Below, piece after piece: positions 52,361 through 60,009 of a stretch of DNA of 64,000 bases. The position numbers were made by a program, and so were the translations under genes. This DNA is from Solibacillus sp. FSL W7-1464 (GTDB lineage Bacteria > Bacillota > Bacilli > Bacillales_A > Planococcaceae): the NCBI RefSeq assembly GCF_038004425.1, contig NZ_JBBORC010000001.1, positions 3,077,001 through 3,141,000 of the forward strand, written 5' to 3'. Numbering within the stretch: position 1 is the stretch's first letter; the number at the start of each line of letters is the position of its first letter. The notes under the pieces were generated by a model. That model worked only from the letters and a program-made list of their open reading frames with translations, was not told where the DNA came from and did not search any database.

Positions 52361-53338
52361 CTACTTCCCCTCTACAAATTCGTTCAGATTTTCGCTCATT
52401 TCCTCATAATGCGTCCAATGTAAATAATGCTGCCCTTCTAGAACGACTAATTTATTAGTTTTTATATTTTGTAACTGTGCATGATAAAAATCGATTTTGG
52501 ACTTCCCCTCTACGTATTGTTCTTCGGGAGTGAAAATCATCACTGGTAAATCAGAAGGGAATGTCATATTTGTCGTTATATCAAAGTTATCCCTTAGCTC
52601 GTTCGTCTCGTTCACTACTGTTTTATTTATGTATTTCGCAGCAGCTATCGATTTTGCCGTTTTTAAATTCACTTCTGGATACGTACCCTTTTCAGCTAAC
52701 GGCAGAATATTTTCTGGTGCTACATAGGCCAATAATCGGGCAATGCCGGTTGGTGCCATATATCCTAAATAGTTAGGCATCGCAGGAAATAGGTCATCAC
52801 CAAAATACTCCGACATCTGTGGTAAGGTAGGATCTATTCCTATGATGGCTTTCACTTCCTCAGGATAATGATTCGCATAATACAAACTATAAATACCCGA
52901 GACCGAGTGAGGCATCAATATATATGGACCGTTTATGTTCGATTTTTTGAGTGCGGCCCTTGTTTCCTCTACGATGTTTTCAACTGTTCGTTCTTTATCT
53001 GTCAGATCGCTCCAGCCATATCCGAACGGTTCCACGACGACTACCTGATTTTTCTTGGACAATTCATTGATCAACGGCTCAAAATCAAGTGCCGGTGCTG
53101 GCGTTGCAAGACCGCTTAATAACACAATTGTATTGTCTCCTTGGCCCTTTGTATAAACGTGCATCTTTTTACCATCTACTTCGACGAATTCCCCGATTGC
53201 CGGGTATTTTCTTTGTTCATACGCGGTCATAATCTTACTGTAGATGACCCACATAACCGCCACTGCTACTGCAGCTAATAAAATAGTCTTAATAATAGTC
53301 CACAATCTGAACTTCTTTTTGCCTTTAATTACGTTCAC
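52361..53338 (-). CDS. Membrane-anchored alpha/beta-hydrolase
   Basis: 325 residues. One N-terminal TM helix (TIIKTILLAAVAVAVMWVIY) puts the hydrolase domain outside. The fold shows VLLSGLATPAPALDFEPL (oxyanion region), VVVVEPFGYGWSDLTDKERT, the nucleophile elbow MPHSVSGIYSLYYA with Ser, and a C-terminal His in LEGQHYLHWTHYEEMS. The Pro in the elbow and the GYGWSD block are seen in proline-iminopeptidase and haloalkane-type esterases. Substrate unknown. It precedes nothing on its strand within 50 nt and is probably a single gene. Confidence 0.88.
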   Translation of the reverse strand: MNVIKGKKKFRLWTIIKTILLAAVAVAVMWVIYSKIMTAYEQRKYPAIGEFVEVDGKKMHVYTKGQGDNTIVLLSGLATPAPALDFEPLINELSKKNQVVVVEPFGYGWSDLTDKERTVENIVEETRAALKKSNINGPYILMPHSVSGIYSLYYANHYPEEVKAIIGIDPTLPQMSEYFGDDLFPAMPNYLGYMAPTGIARLLAYVAPENILPLAEKGTYPEVNLKTAKSIAAAKYINKTVVNETNELRDNFDITTNMTFPSDLPVMIFTPEEQYVEGKSKIDFYHAQLQNIKTNKLVVLEGQHYLHWTHYEEMSENLNEFVEGK

Positions 53339-53421
53339 AACTCCCTATGACTTCAATGATTCCCTTGATACAGAGAACTTGCTAGCTGTATCAAGGGTTT
53401 ATATTGAGCTAATTCACTCCA

Positions 53422-53805
53422 CTATTCCGTATACGCAATCGCGCTAATTTCGATCAATTGCTCAGGAGAAGCCAAATAATTGACGCCGATCAGGCTGCCG
53501 GCTGGGCGATGCTCCCCCATATATTCCTTGAAAATTTGGATCGCCGGCCCTGTATCCTCTTGTGCATTCGTTAAATAAATTTCCAAATAAGCAAGGTTCG
53601 ATCTTGAAATATTAAACCCTTCTAATACTTGGTCTAGATTTGCCAGCGTTTGTCGAGTTTGCGCTTCAATATCTCCTTCCCCGATAAAAACCCCTTCCGA
53701 ATCATGCGAAAACTGCCCGGAAATATAGACGGTTCCATCAACACTGAACCCCTGGGAAATGCCATGATCCCAAAGATCGTGGTTGACTGTTTTAATTTTT
53801 TTCAT
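53422..53805 (-). CDS. RidA family protein (imine/enamine deaminase)
   Basis: 127 residues from the ATG at 53805, 9 nt after AAAGGA; an ATG three codons upstream touches that site. RidA proteins hydrolyse reactive 2-aminoacrylate-type intermediates. Recognisable: VDGTVYISGQFSHDSEGVFI, AQTRQTLANLDQVLEGFNIS, and the C-terminal EHRPAGSLIGVNYLASPEQL, IEISAIAY. It has the family's conserved Arg (RPAGSLI) and Glu (IEISA). It is divergent from an HxlR regulator, which probably controls it. Confidence 0.9.
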   Translation of the reverse strand: MKKIKTVNHDLWDHGISQGFSVDGTVYISGQFSHDSEGVFIGEGDIEAQTRQTLANLDQVLEGFNISRSNLAYLEIYLTNAQEDTGPAIQIFKEYMGEHRPAGSLIGVNYLASPEQLIEISAIAYTE

Positions 53806-53862
53806 TTTTACCATTCCTTTACTTGAGATTAGGTTAAATATAAAATAGTCCTAAATAAAAAA

Positions 53863-53891
53863 ATAGTACGCACTTTTTTGAAAGGTACTAT
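53863..53891. promoter_or_regulatory. Inverted repeat in the RidA/HxlR divergent region
   Basis: ATAGTAC (53863-53869) and GTACTAT (53885-53891) are perfect 7-bp arms 15 nt apart, positioned as a shared operator for the divergent genes. Confidence 0.55.
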
Positions 53892-53910
53892 CAGAAAGGA
53901 TAGTGTAAAT

Positions 53911-54252
53911 ATGGGGATGTCTGACTATGTAGAGAAAGGCAACGTTCGGGAGACACCTTTTGGCTATACATTATCAATTATTGGCGGCAAGTGGAAAATG
54001 CTCATTATTTATATATTGGCAGAACACGAAACCGTACGTTTTAATGAATTGCAAAGAAAATTGGGGACGATTACCTTCAAAATATTAAGTTCACAGCTTA
54101 AAGAATTGGAAGCAGACGGGATGATTGTACGAAAAGAATATCCGCAAATCCCGCCAAAAGTAGAGTACAGCCTTACACCTAAAGCACAAACCCTTTTACC
54201 GGCTTTGGAACAGTTATGTGATTGGGGATTGAAAAATCAAAAAAATAGTTAG
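53911..54252 (+). CDS. HxlR-family transcriptional regulator
   Basis: 113 residues from the ATG at 53911, 7 nt after AAAGGATAG; an in-frame start at 53878 is rejected. The HxlR winged helix is plain: TLSIIGGKWKMLIIYILAEH, VRFNELQRKLGTITFKILSS, QLKELEADGMIVRKEYPQIP and PKVEYSLTPKAQTLL. No cysteine typical of redox-sensing members is visible. It likely controls the divergent ridA-like gene through the inverted repeat at 53863-53891. Its own terminator follows. Confidence 0.92.
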   Translation: MGMSDYVEKGNVRETPFGYTLSIIGGKWKMLIIYILAEHETVRFNELQRKLGTITFKILSSQLKELEADGMIVRKEYPQIPPKVEYSLTPKAQTLLPALEQLCDWGLKNQKNS

Positions 54253-54289
54253 AATTTTTATGCGTTTCATACTATAGTTTTTAAAGGAC

Positions 54290-54326
54290 AGAACGAATTT
54301 CTAGTAATGAAATTCGTTCTTTTATT
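54290..54326 (+). terminator. Terminator after the HxlR gene
   Basis: AGAACGAATTTC / GAAATTCGTTCT stem then TTTATTT. Confidence 0.86.
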
Positions 54327-54367
54327 TGCTGTTGAAATTGTAGATGAGCGAAAAGAAAGGACATTTT

Positions 54368-55372
54368 ATGAAACAAGTAAATTTACGTAAAACCACAATT
54401 GTGCTGTTAACTATCTATACAGCACTGATCCTCTATTTCCTATATGTTGGTTTTAATAGAGGGGTCCTCGGGACAGACTCCAGTTTACGATACAACCTAA
54501 TCCCTGGAGGCATTGCGTTACACTATCCAATGGGAAAAGCCTTTTCAATCTGGTTTTTCGAGTACGGAAATTTTTTGGCATTCATCCCTTTTGGCGTAGT
54601 TATTCCCCTTCTGTTTCGTTGTAGTTTTAAACGCTTTATCATCGGTTTTGTTGTGTCGATCACATTGCTTGAAACGATTCAAATGCTGACACATTTAGGC
54701 GCTTTTGATATCAATGACATTATGATCAATACACTCGCTGCTGCTGTAGGTTTCGCCGCACAGCGAATCGTCAAGGATAACCGGGATAGCCTTAAAGGAA
54801 TTTTTAAAATCGTACTGGTTTCCATTGTGCTTGCACTTGGAACAATAATTATTGTCGGCGGGATGAATCAATATTTAGAAAAAGGCCAAGGTGAAACCGT
54901 TGCCCTGAATGATCTGATTCAAGAAGATGGGTCGATCCAGTGGGATGAAAACTTGTCCACTTTTACAGTTGGCCAAAATGAAGTAACCCCACACATTAAT
55001 TTAATTGATCGAGAGAATACGAAAGCCAATGAATTCGTGTACCTTTTAAATGGCCAATATAAATATATGACTGGGTATGTGGCAATACCTGACGATGTAT
55101 TGAACGCTTCAAGTACAGAGAATATTGAAATGGAGTTCATCAGCGGTGGAGATTTAATTTACTCGGTCGGGTTATCCGCTACAAGTGGCGAAAACGGCGT
55201 AGAGTCTTTTGAAGTTCCTCTTAATGAAGTGAATGCTTTAACAATAAAGGTAAACAGTGAAGATGCGAATCCAATTACATATGCCTTGATATGGGATGTC
55301 ACACTTACAGAGGAAAATGCGGGGCAGAAGGTGATTAACAGGATAAAAGGAAAGATTAAATCATTATTTTAG
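54368..55372 (+). CDS. VanZ-like membrane protein with an extracytoplasmic beta domain
   Basis: 334 residues from the ATG at 54368, behind GAAAGGA; an in-frame ATG at 54344 is less likely. The VanZ-like part (about 1-145) has helices TTIVLLTIYTALILYFLYVG, FFEYGNFLAFIPFGVVIPLL, FIIGFVVSITLLETIQMLTH and the conserved polar DINDIMINTLAAAVGF. A further TM (IVLVSIVLALGTIIIVGG) is followed by a C-terminal domain (about 195-320) with IQWDENLSTFTVGQNEVTPH and FVYLLNGQYKYMTGYVAIPD, resembling an NPCBM/sugar-binding module. VanZ proteins can confer low glycopeptide resistance; the real role here is unknown. Confidence 0.85.
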   Translation: MKQVNLRKTTIVLLTIYTALILYFLYVGFNRGVLGTDSSLRYNLIPGGIALHYPMGKAFSIWFFEYGNFLAFIPFGVVIPLLFRCSFKRFIIGFVVSITLLETIQMLTHLGAFDINDIMINTLAAAVGFAAQRIVKDNRDSLKGIFKIVLVSIVLALGTIIIVGGMNQYLEKGQGETVALNDLIQEDGSIQWDENLSTFTVGQNEVTPHINLIDRENTKANEFVYLLNGQYKYMTGYVAIPDDVLNASSTENIEMEFISGGDLIYSVGLSATSGENGVESFEVPLNEVNALTIKVNSEDANPITYALIWDVTLTEENAGQKVINRIKGKIKSLF

Positions 55373-55393
55373 CAAAATCTAGCCACAGAAAAA

Positions 55394-55421
55394 CTGCACC
55401 TCCTTGGTAAAGGGGGTGCAG
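55394..55421 (+). terminator. Weak terminator between convergent genes
   Basis: CTGCACC / GGTGCAG with inner CCTT / AAGG pairs; the T tract is poor (ATCAAAATTTT). Confidence 0.6.
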
Positions 55422-55501
55422 ATCAAAATTTTCAATCAGCCTTTATTTTTCAGCATCCTACTCGTTTCAATACCAGCGGTGAAATGGATACTACCCCTGC
55501 A

Positions 55502-55822
55502 TCAGTCGTTGATGCTCGTTTCACGAATTGTATCACTGAACACCTCATAAGGCTCGAAACCGGAAACATAAAACGTATAGGTAGTTTCTACTGCCAGGGA
55601 ATCCTTTCTCACCACTTCAAACTCATACGTGACATCCGTCCAACCGTATCCTACCTGTTTAATCTCATAGTCCATCTCTGGATAAGTTTCTTGCAAAAAT
55701 GTTTCCAGGCTCTCTTTTGCTCTTTGTTTATGCACTGTATTTCCGCTCATTTGCATGTAAGCGTACACTAGCACACCAATTAACAAAACAGCAATTACAC
55801 TATATAGTATTTTCTTTTTCAT
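55502..55822 (-). CDS. Small secreted/membrane-anchored protein, YfjL-like
   Basis: 106 residues. One N-terminal helix (ILYSVIAVLLIGVLVYAYMQ) and a soluble outer part with ESLETFLQETYPEMDYEIKQ and TYTFYVSGFEPYEVF, resembling small YfjL-like proteins of Bacillus. It lies directly (1-nt gap) after the zinc-finger anti-sigma gene and is the third gene of the sigma operon, so it may be part of the same envelope stress response. Family assignment is tentative. Confidence 0.72.
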   Translation of the reverse strand: MKKKILYSVIAVLLIGVLVYAYMQMSGNTVHKQRAKESLETFLQETYPEMDYEIKQVGYGWTDVTYEFEVVRKDSLAVETTYTFYVSGFEPYEVFSDTIRETSIND

Positions 55823-55823
55823 A

Positions 55824-56372
55824 TTAATTTTCCTCTCTTACTTTAAGAATGCAAAAGCCGATAACAATTCCGATAAACGTTATGATTAAATGAACAATCA
55901 CGGCTGTGAGTGCGATCGAAAAAGCCTCCAAAAAGTTTCCCCCATAAAATTCACCGAACCAATCCGTCATATACAACAGGCAGTTCCATATAAAATTCGG
56001 TATCCCTGCAAGCAGAACGGCTATAAGAATTGAACGGTAAAATAAATAGGTAACCGCGCCCAGTAAGGCATAGGTCAGAATAAATCCACTCTTGTTATTC
56101 ATCACGGTCGTCCCCATCGCCAAGATAAAGGCAACCGCAACAAAGAAAATCTGTATCGTTGTCAGCTTCAGTGTAATTTTCCGAATCATTTTTTTAGAGC
56201 CACCGCCATGTTCTACCTCAACAGGCAGCGGAATTTGAGATTGTTCTGCCATCTGGCGGCACTCTTGGCAACTTTTCAAGTGTTCCTCGACAAATTGTTT
56301 TGTCTCCAGCTGAAGCAAATCTTCCTCATATAAAGGTAAAAGATCTTGGATAATCGGACATTCCTTGGTCAT
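55824..56372 (-). CDS. Zinc-finger anti-sigma factor
   Basis: 182 residues. The N-terminus is a zf-HC2 anti-sigma module: CPIIQDLLPLYEEDLLQLET and VEEHLKSCQECRQM give the H...CxxC zinc site. Four to five TM helices follow (IFFVAVAFILAMGTTVM; FILTYALLGAVTYLFYRSIL; AVLLAGIPNFIWNCLLYM; FSIALTAVIVHLIITFIGIV). It holds the ECF sigma factor encoded upstream at the membrane. Overlaps the sigma gene by 4 nt (ATGA). The many-TM sensor part has no named family. Confidence 0.87.
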   Translation of the reverse strand: MTKECPIIQDLLPLYEEDLLQLETKQFVEEHLKSCQECRQMAEQSQIPLPVEVEHGGGSKKMIRKITLKLTTIQIFFVAVAFILAMGTTVMNNKSGFILTYALLGAVTYLFYRSILIAVLLAGIPNFIWNCLLYMTDWFGEFYGGNFLEAFSIALTAVIVHLIITFIGIVIGFCILKVREEN

Positions 56373-56863
56373 AAAGTCACCTCCATTAATTTTTGAATCT
56401 TTAATTTCAGCCGGTGAAACGTCACCCGCGCATAGTTCTCTGATTTACCAATTAAATCACCAATTTCTGCAAAGCTCAGTTCTCCATATATGCGCAGCAA
56501 TACAATTTCCCTTGAGGCATCATCCAGTTTTGAAATATGATGTAAAAGTATTCTTGTATCTTCATTAACTTCTGCTAACTCTTCCAGTGATAGCATGTCA
56601 GTCTCTGGAAGAGTTGCGAGTTTTTGCATTAAGCTTTGCTGATACTTGTTTTTCCGGTAATATTTTTTCAGTAAATTCCCCGCAATCGAGAATATCCATG
56701 TCGACAAAGTGGAATGTCCATTAAAGGAGCCAATGCTTTTACAGGCCTCATAAAATGTATCGTGGCAAAGATCTTGAGCAGTCATCCGATTTCCTGTCTT
56801 GGATAGAAAAAACGCATAGAGTTTTGGATGAATTTGCTCATATTGTTCCTCTAGCTTGTTCAT
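56369..56863 (-). CDS. ECF-family RNA polymerase sigma factor
   Basis: 164 residues from the ATG at 56863, 6 nt after GTGAGGG (the first in-frame GTG at 56875 is that site itself). Region 2: HPKLYAFFLSKTGNRMTAQD, LCHDTFYEACKSI and STLSTWIFSIAGNLLKKYYR. Region 4: KLDDASREIVLLRIYGELSF, AEIGDLIGKSENYARVTFHR. The downstream anti-sigma gene overlaps it. A near-perfect palindrome at 56888-56905 lies at the likely promoter. Target genes unknown. Confidence 0.93.
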   Translation of the reverse strand: MNKLEEQYEQIHPKLYAFFLSKTGNRMTAQDLCHDTFYEACKSIGSFNGHSTLSTWIFSIAGNLLKKYYRKNKYQQSLMQKLATLPETDMLSLEELAEVNEDTRILLHHISKLDDASREIVLLRIYGELSFAEIGDLIGKSENYARVTFHRLKLKIQKLMEVTL

Positions 56864-56887
56864 AACTGCCCTCACTTTCTTGTTGTT

Positions 56888-56905
56888 CGTAGTATTAATA
56901 CCACG
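56888..56905. promoter_or_regulatory. 18-bp imperfect palindrome upstream of the ECF sigma gene
   Basis: CGTAGTATTAATACCACG reads almost the same on both strands (central GTATTAATAC), about 25 bp upstream of the start codon. It could be an operator or overlap the promoter. Confidence 0.45.
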
Positions 56906-56910
56906 ACCCT

Positions 56911-57117
56911 CTATTTCGTTACAAATTCTTCTAAAATATTTTGTAACCAGTTTCCCTTAGATTTCTTTATCCAGGTGTAGATATATTTTGTGATTCCTGT
57001 TAGTGTCAGAGTAAAAATCCCATGAACAACAAAAATAAGAGGAATCCGGTTCGGTACCGAAATCCTCAACTTCTTATGTAACGGTGCTAGGCCCGCGATG
57101 ATACTTACTAATCCCAA
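56911..57117 (-). CDS. Small basic membrane-associated protein, start uncertain
   Basis: 68 residues if the TTG at 57117 is used; it overlaps the end of the 57108 gene by 10 nt. A hydrophobic segment (RIPLIFVVHGIFTLTLTGIT) is followed by a basic stretch (KYIYTWIKKSKGNWLQNILE). The ribosome binding site is distant. It may be a real coupled gene, or the tail of a decayed one. No family recognised. Confidence 0.45.
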   Translation of the reverse strand: MGLVSIIAGLAPLHKKLRISVPNRIPLIFVVHGIFTLTLTGITKYIYTWIKKSKGNWLQNILEEFVTK

Positions 57118-57608
57118 TAATTAAATACTAAATCTCCTACTGTCTGTGACCGGAAATGCTTCATAAAACGCAGTTCCACATCATTAAGTTCATTAGCATT
57201 CATCAGAATAATCCCTTTGCCATTCGTTTGATATACTAAGGGCTCTGCTAATTGTGATGCAGTTAATACTGTATAGTGATTTTCAAACAGTGCGCCCACT
57301 ATTTGAGGATCAAGAAATTTTAAGTCCACAATATCACGATTGCTGGTAAAGGCTATATAATCATACATATTATTATGAAAAATATAGAACTCTTTCTCAC
57401 CGATTTTCACATGAGCATGGGCATACCCAATATCATGATCCGGCTCATAAAAGGCCATCATGCGCCCATTTAATTGCTGAACATACGCGTAGCAATATTT
57501 TTTAAATTCAGCAGTATGGGCAGACCAATCACGCTCAAGTGATAAATCCTCTGAAGTAAAGCCTGTTACGCCTCTTTTCAAAATCATGGATAAAGCCCTC
57601 TCTTTCAT
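57108..57608 (-). CDS. Hypothetical protein next to the sigma-fusion gene
   Basis: 166 residues. ATG 6 nt after AAAGGA. A soluble alpha/beta protein: LERDWSAHTAEFKKYCYAYV, RMMAFYEPDHDIGYAHAHVK, IGEKEFYIFHNNMYDYIAFT and a basic C-terminal part (MKHFRSQTVGDLVFNYWD). No signal or membrane segment. I recognise no family. It starts 60 nt after the stop of the sigma-fusion gene on the same strand, so co-transcription is likely. Confidence 0.72.
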   Translation of the reverse strand: MKERALSMILKRGVTGFTSEDLSLERDWSAHTAEFKKYCYAYVQQLNGRMMAFYEPDHDIGYAHAHVKIGEKEFYIFHNNMYDYIAFTSNRDIVDLKFLDPQIVGALFENHYTVLTASQLAEPLVYQTNGKGIILMNANELNDVELRFMKHFRSQTVGDLVFNYWD

Positions 57609-57667
57609 TGTTTTCCTTTACATCCCTGTGTTTTCCCATGGTTGCCGCGCAATATTTTATATCTAAG

Positions 57668-59599
57668 TTAGATCAAGCTATAAATAATCTCTCCACTTTC
57701 CGCATTAATCCCTTTTATAAAAGCACCGTCCGTCATTTGAATACGGTAAATAAGGCGCATTTCATCCTTATCCTGCTCTGTTTTTCCGTATACCCTCTTC
57801 CACTCCGGTTGAACTTTTATGCCTGTTAGCGGCAGCAATTCTTCAATAGGCTTAATCGCTTTCGGCTCAAACTTTTCGATAGATTCAACCGCTATATTCG
57901 CTGCTGTAAACATCAGAATAGCGCCTGTTTTTTTACAAATATTCATATGGAAAAATTCATTTTCAACAAATAATCCATCCTTGTGCACTACAAATCGGAA
58001 AAAGGCGCGGTTTTTCTCCAGGTCATCTTCCTCTTTCACCTCTACATATAAATATGGTGTGTACTCCGGATAATATGTTTGGATAAACTGGGCGGCAATT
58101 TGTAAGCATTCTTCTTCAGAAAGCTTCGCCACACCTTCATTTTCAGTTAACCACATGAAACTAATTAAGCGCTTCGTTCGTTTATCCACTTTTACTTTTA
58201 TCCGATTTTCAAACTTATTTTTCATATATTGATCGTATGTTTTCCCCCCAGAATCTTCCCAGCCTTTAGGACGCCAATTCAGCTCTTCATACGCCTCATC
58301 CATGCTTTCTTCTTCATATTGTTCCCATTCCTCATTGATGCCAATGATTTCTTCCATCTTGACCTTTTTCGGCAGTGCTTCAACCTTCGGAAACGGCACA
58401 TAGATTTGCGTTGACTCATCATCGTCATCATGTAGCGGTTTGCCTGTCACCGCATCATAGGCACGCGTTAATCGCTTAGACTCATAGATTGCATATATAC
58501 CCGACTCTTGAACGGAATCGTATTTTTCATCAAAACATACAGCACCGAGTAACCAATCACCTCCGTATAATGTAGTTAAAATACGCTCCGTTGGATAAAG
58601 CTTCTTTGGCATTTCTGGAGGATTTTCCATATAGCCTGTATAAGTGAACTGAATGACCTCACCTGGATCGGTCACTTCTATACGACAATAAAAACCGTCT
58701 AACGGAAAACCGCCAACAACTTGCCCAAATTTAAAGCTTGTACTTGCTTCCTTTTTATTTTGTTCTATTAATGTATAATACGAAGGTGCTTCCGGGTATT
58801 GCTCCCGTAGCTGTCGCTGAGCGATTTCAAGCTTCATCTCTTCCGTCATCGGCGGACCTTCTTTTGTTGCGCTTTTTGCAAAATCATCCAGCCGGCCTTT
58901 TTCATCTAAACGCATAAAAACCATTTCATCCTTGCTTTGCCCTTTCCACATGTATGAAGAAATTCCATCCTCCAGATAATTTTCAAGTTCCAGCTCATAG
59001 TGTGCAGGTATATTTCCATATTGCTTTGCTAAGTTCAATAACTGTTCTTTTAACATGCGTTTTACATCCTTTTGTTGTAATGACTTTTGCATCGTTTCCT
59101 CCAGCTTCAGGCGTATCGCTTTTCTGCCGCGGTGCAGATGCATTTTAATTGTGTTGTTCGGCTTCCCTAGTATTTCCGCGATTTCAAACACTTTAAAATC
59201 ATAAAAATAATGTAATATTATGGCCATTTGATAGTCTTTTTTAAGGCTTTCTATTGCGTTATGCAACTCGCTGTAATCCTCGCTGTTTTCCTGATCCAGT
59301 AACAGAAGCTGTTCCATGATTTCTACCTCTAACAGCTCCGTGCGCTTCTTCTTTTTCATTGCAGAAAAGCTTTCACGAATCAATATTTTGTATAGCCATG
59401 TCGCAAAATATTTCGGTTCTTTCAGCTGAGCCAGTGCACCGAATGCTTTTATAAACGTTTCCTGCACAATATCTTCCGCATCCTGCTTATTTTTCATATA
59501 GGAATTTGCTTTAGCGAGTAATCGAGGCTTATACATCGTCGTTATGTGCCAGATCGCCATTTCATCACCAGCAAGTGCTTGTTGTATGTACTGATCCAT
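57668..59599 (-). CDS. ECF sigma factor fused to a large YcdB/PepSY-like C-terminal extension
   Basis: 643 residues from the ATG at 59599, right behind GGGAGGGAAGG; an in-frame start at 59647 is rejected. Residues about 1-175 are an ECF sigma factor: region 2 (KPRLLAKANSYMKNKQDAED, IVQETFIKAFGALAQL, FATWLYKILIRESFSAMKKK) and region 4 (SLKKDYQMAIILHYFYDFKV, FEIAEILGKPNNTIKMHLHR). The remaining roughly 450 residues have no TM helix and contain repeated beta/helix units (TRAYDAVTGKPLHDD; VDKRTKRLISFMWLTENEG; AVESIEKFEPKAI; MTDGAFIKGINAESGEIIYS) resembling the YcdB/YcdC and PepSY fold. A single-chain sigma with its own sensor or inhibitor domain is the likely reading; it lacks an adjacent anti-sigma gene. 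Confidence 0.85.
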   Translation of the reverse strand: MDQYIQQALAGDEMAIWHITTMYKPRLLAKANSYMKNKQDAEDIVQETFIKAFGALAQLKEPKYFATWLYKILIRESFSAMKKKKRTELLEVEIMEQLLLLDQENSEDYSELHNAIESLKKDYQMAIILHYFYDFKVFEIAEILGKPNNTIKMHLHRGRKAIRLKLEETMQKSLQQKDVKRMLKEQLLNLAKQYGNIPAHYELELENYLEDGISSYMWKGQSKDEMVFMRLDEKGRLDDFAKSATKEGPPMTEEMKLEIAQRQLREQYPEAPSYYTLIEQNKKEASTSFKFGQVVGGFPLDGFYCRIEVTDPGEVIQFTYTGYMENPPEMPKKLYPTERILTTLYGGDWLLGAVCFDEKYDSVQESGIYAIYESKRLTRAYDAVTGKPLHDDDDESTQIYVPFPKVEALPKKVKMEEIIGINEEWEQYEEESMDEAYEELNWRPKGWEDSGGKTYDQYMKNKFENRIKVKVDKRTKRLISFMWLTENEGVAKLSEEECLQIAAQFIQTYYPEYTPYLYVEVKEEDDLEKNRAFFRFVVHKDGLFVENEFFHMNICKKTGAILMFTAANIAVESIEKFEPKAIKPIEELLPLTGIKVQPEWKRVYGKTEQDKDEMRLIYRIQMTDGAFIKGINAESGEIIYSLI

Positions 59600-59742
59600 T
59601 GCCTTCCCTCCCTCTATAAATGTTGATATATCAATGGCTTGCGCCATTTTTGAGTGTCCTAAAAATATTTTTTTGACACATACATCTATCGTTATTTTGT
59701 AATTCTTGATTTTTCTTACATTCCGTGCGAACGCTTCGCTAT

Positions 59743-59808
59743 AGGATTAACCATTAATTGGTAATGGTGATCCTGATCCAGTGCAGTATATTGATGCACT
59801 TTTGGATC
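59743..59808 (-). ncRNA. Two adjacent hairpins, candidate bridge-RNA part of the IS110 element
   Basis: AGGAT...ACCATTA / TAATGGT...ATCCT forms one stem (59743-59774) and GATCCA-GTGCA / TGCAC-TGGATC forms a second with an internal bulge (59775-59808). A third short stem lies at 59918-59939. Their place downstream of the transposase matches the bridge-RNA region of the IS1111 subgroup, but the RNA itself is not shown. Confidence 0.4.
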
Positions 59809-60009
59809 TCTGCGTTTCTTATGATGACGGACCCTCCCATGTCTCTAGGCGTCTGATTGCGCGTACATTCCTTCGTTCGGTCTATTCATAAGGCAGAGGC
59901 TGGCGATGCTCCTATAGGGACTCATTTGAATATGAATCAACGGTCGAATGGGATAAATAATGCCGGCTTCTCCGTGTCATCCTCTTGTTTGGACTTCTGA
60001 TGTGTACGC

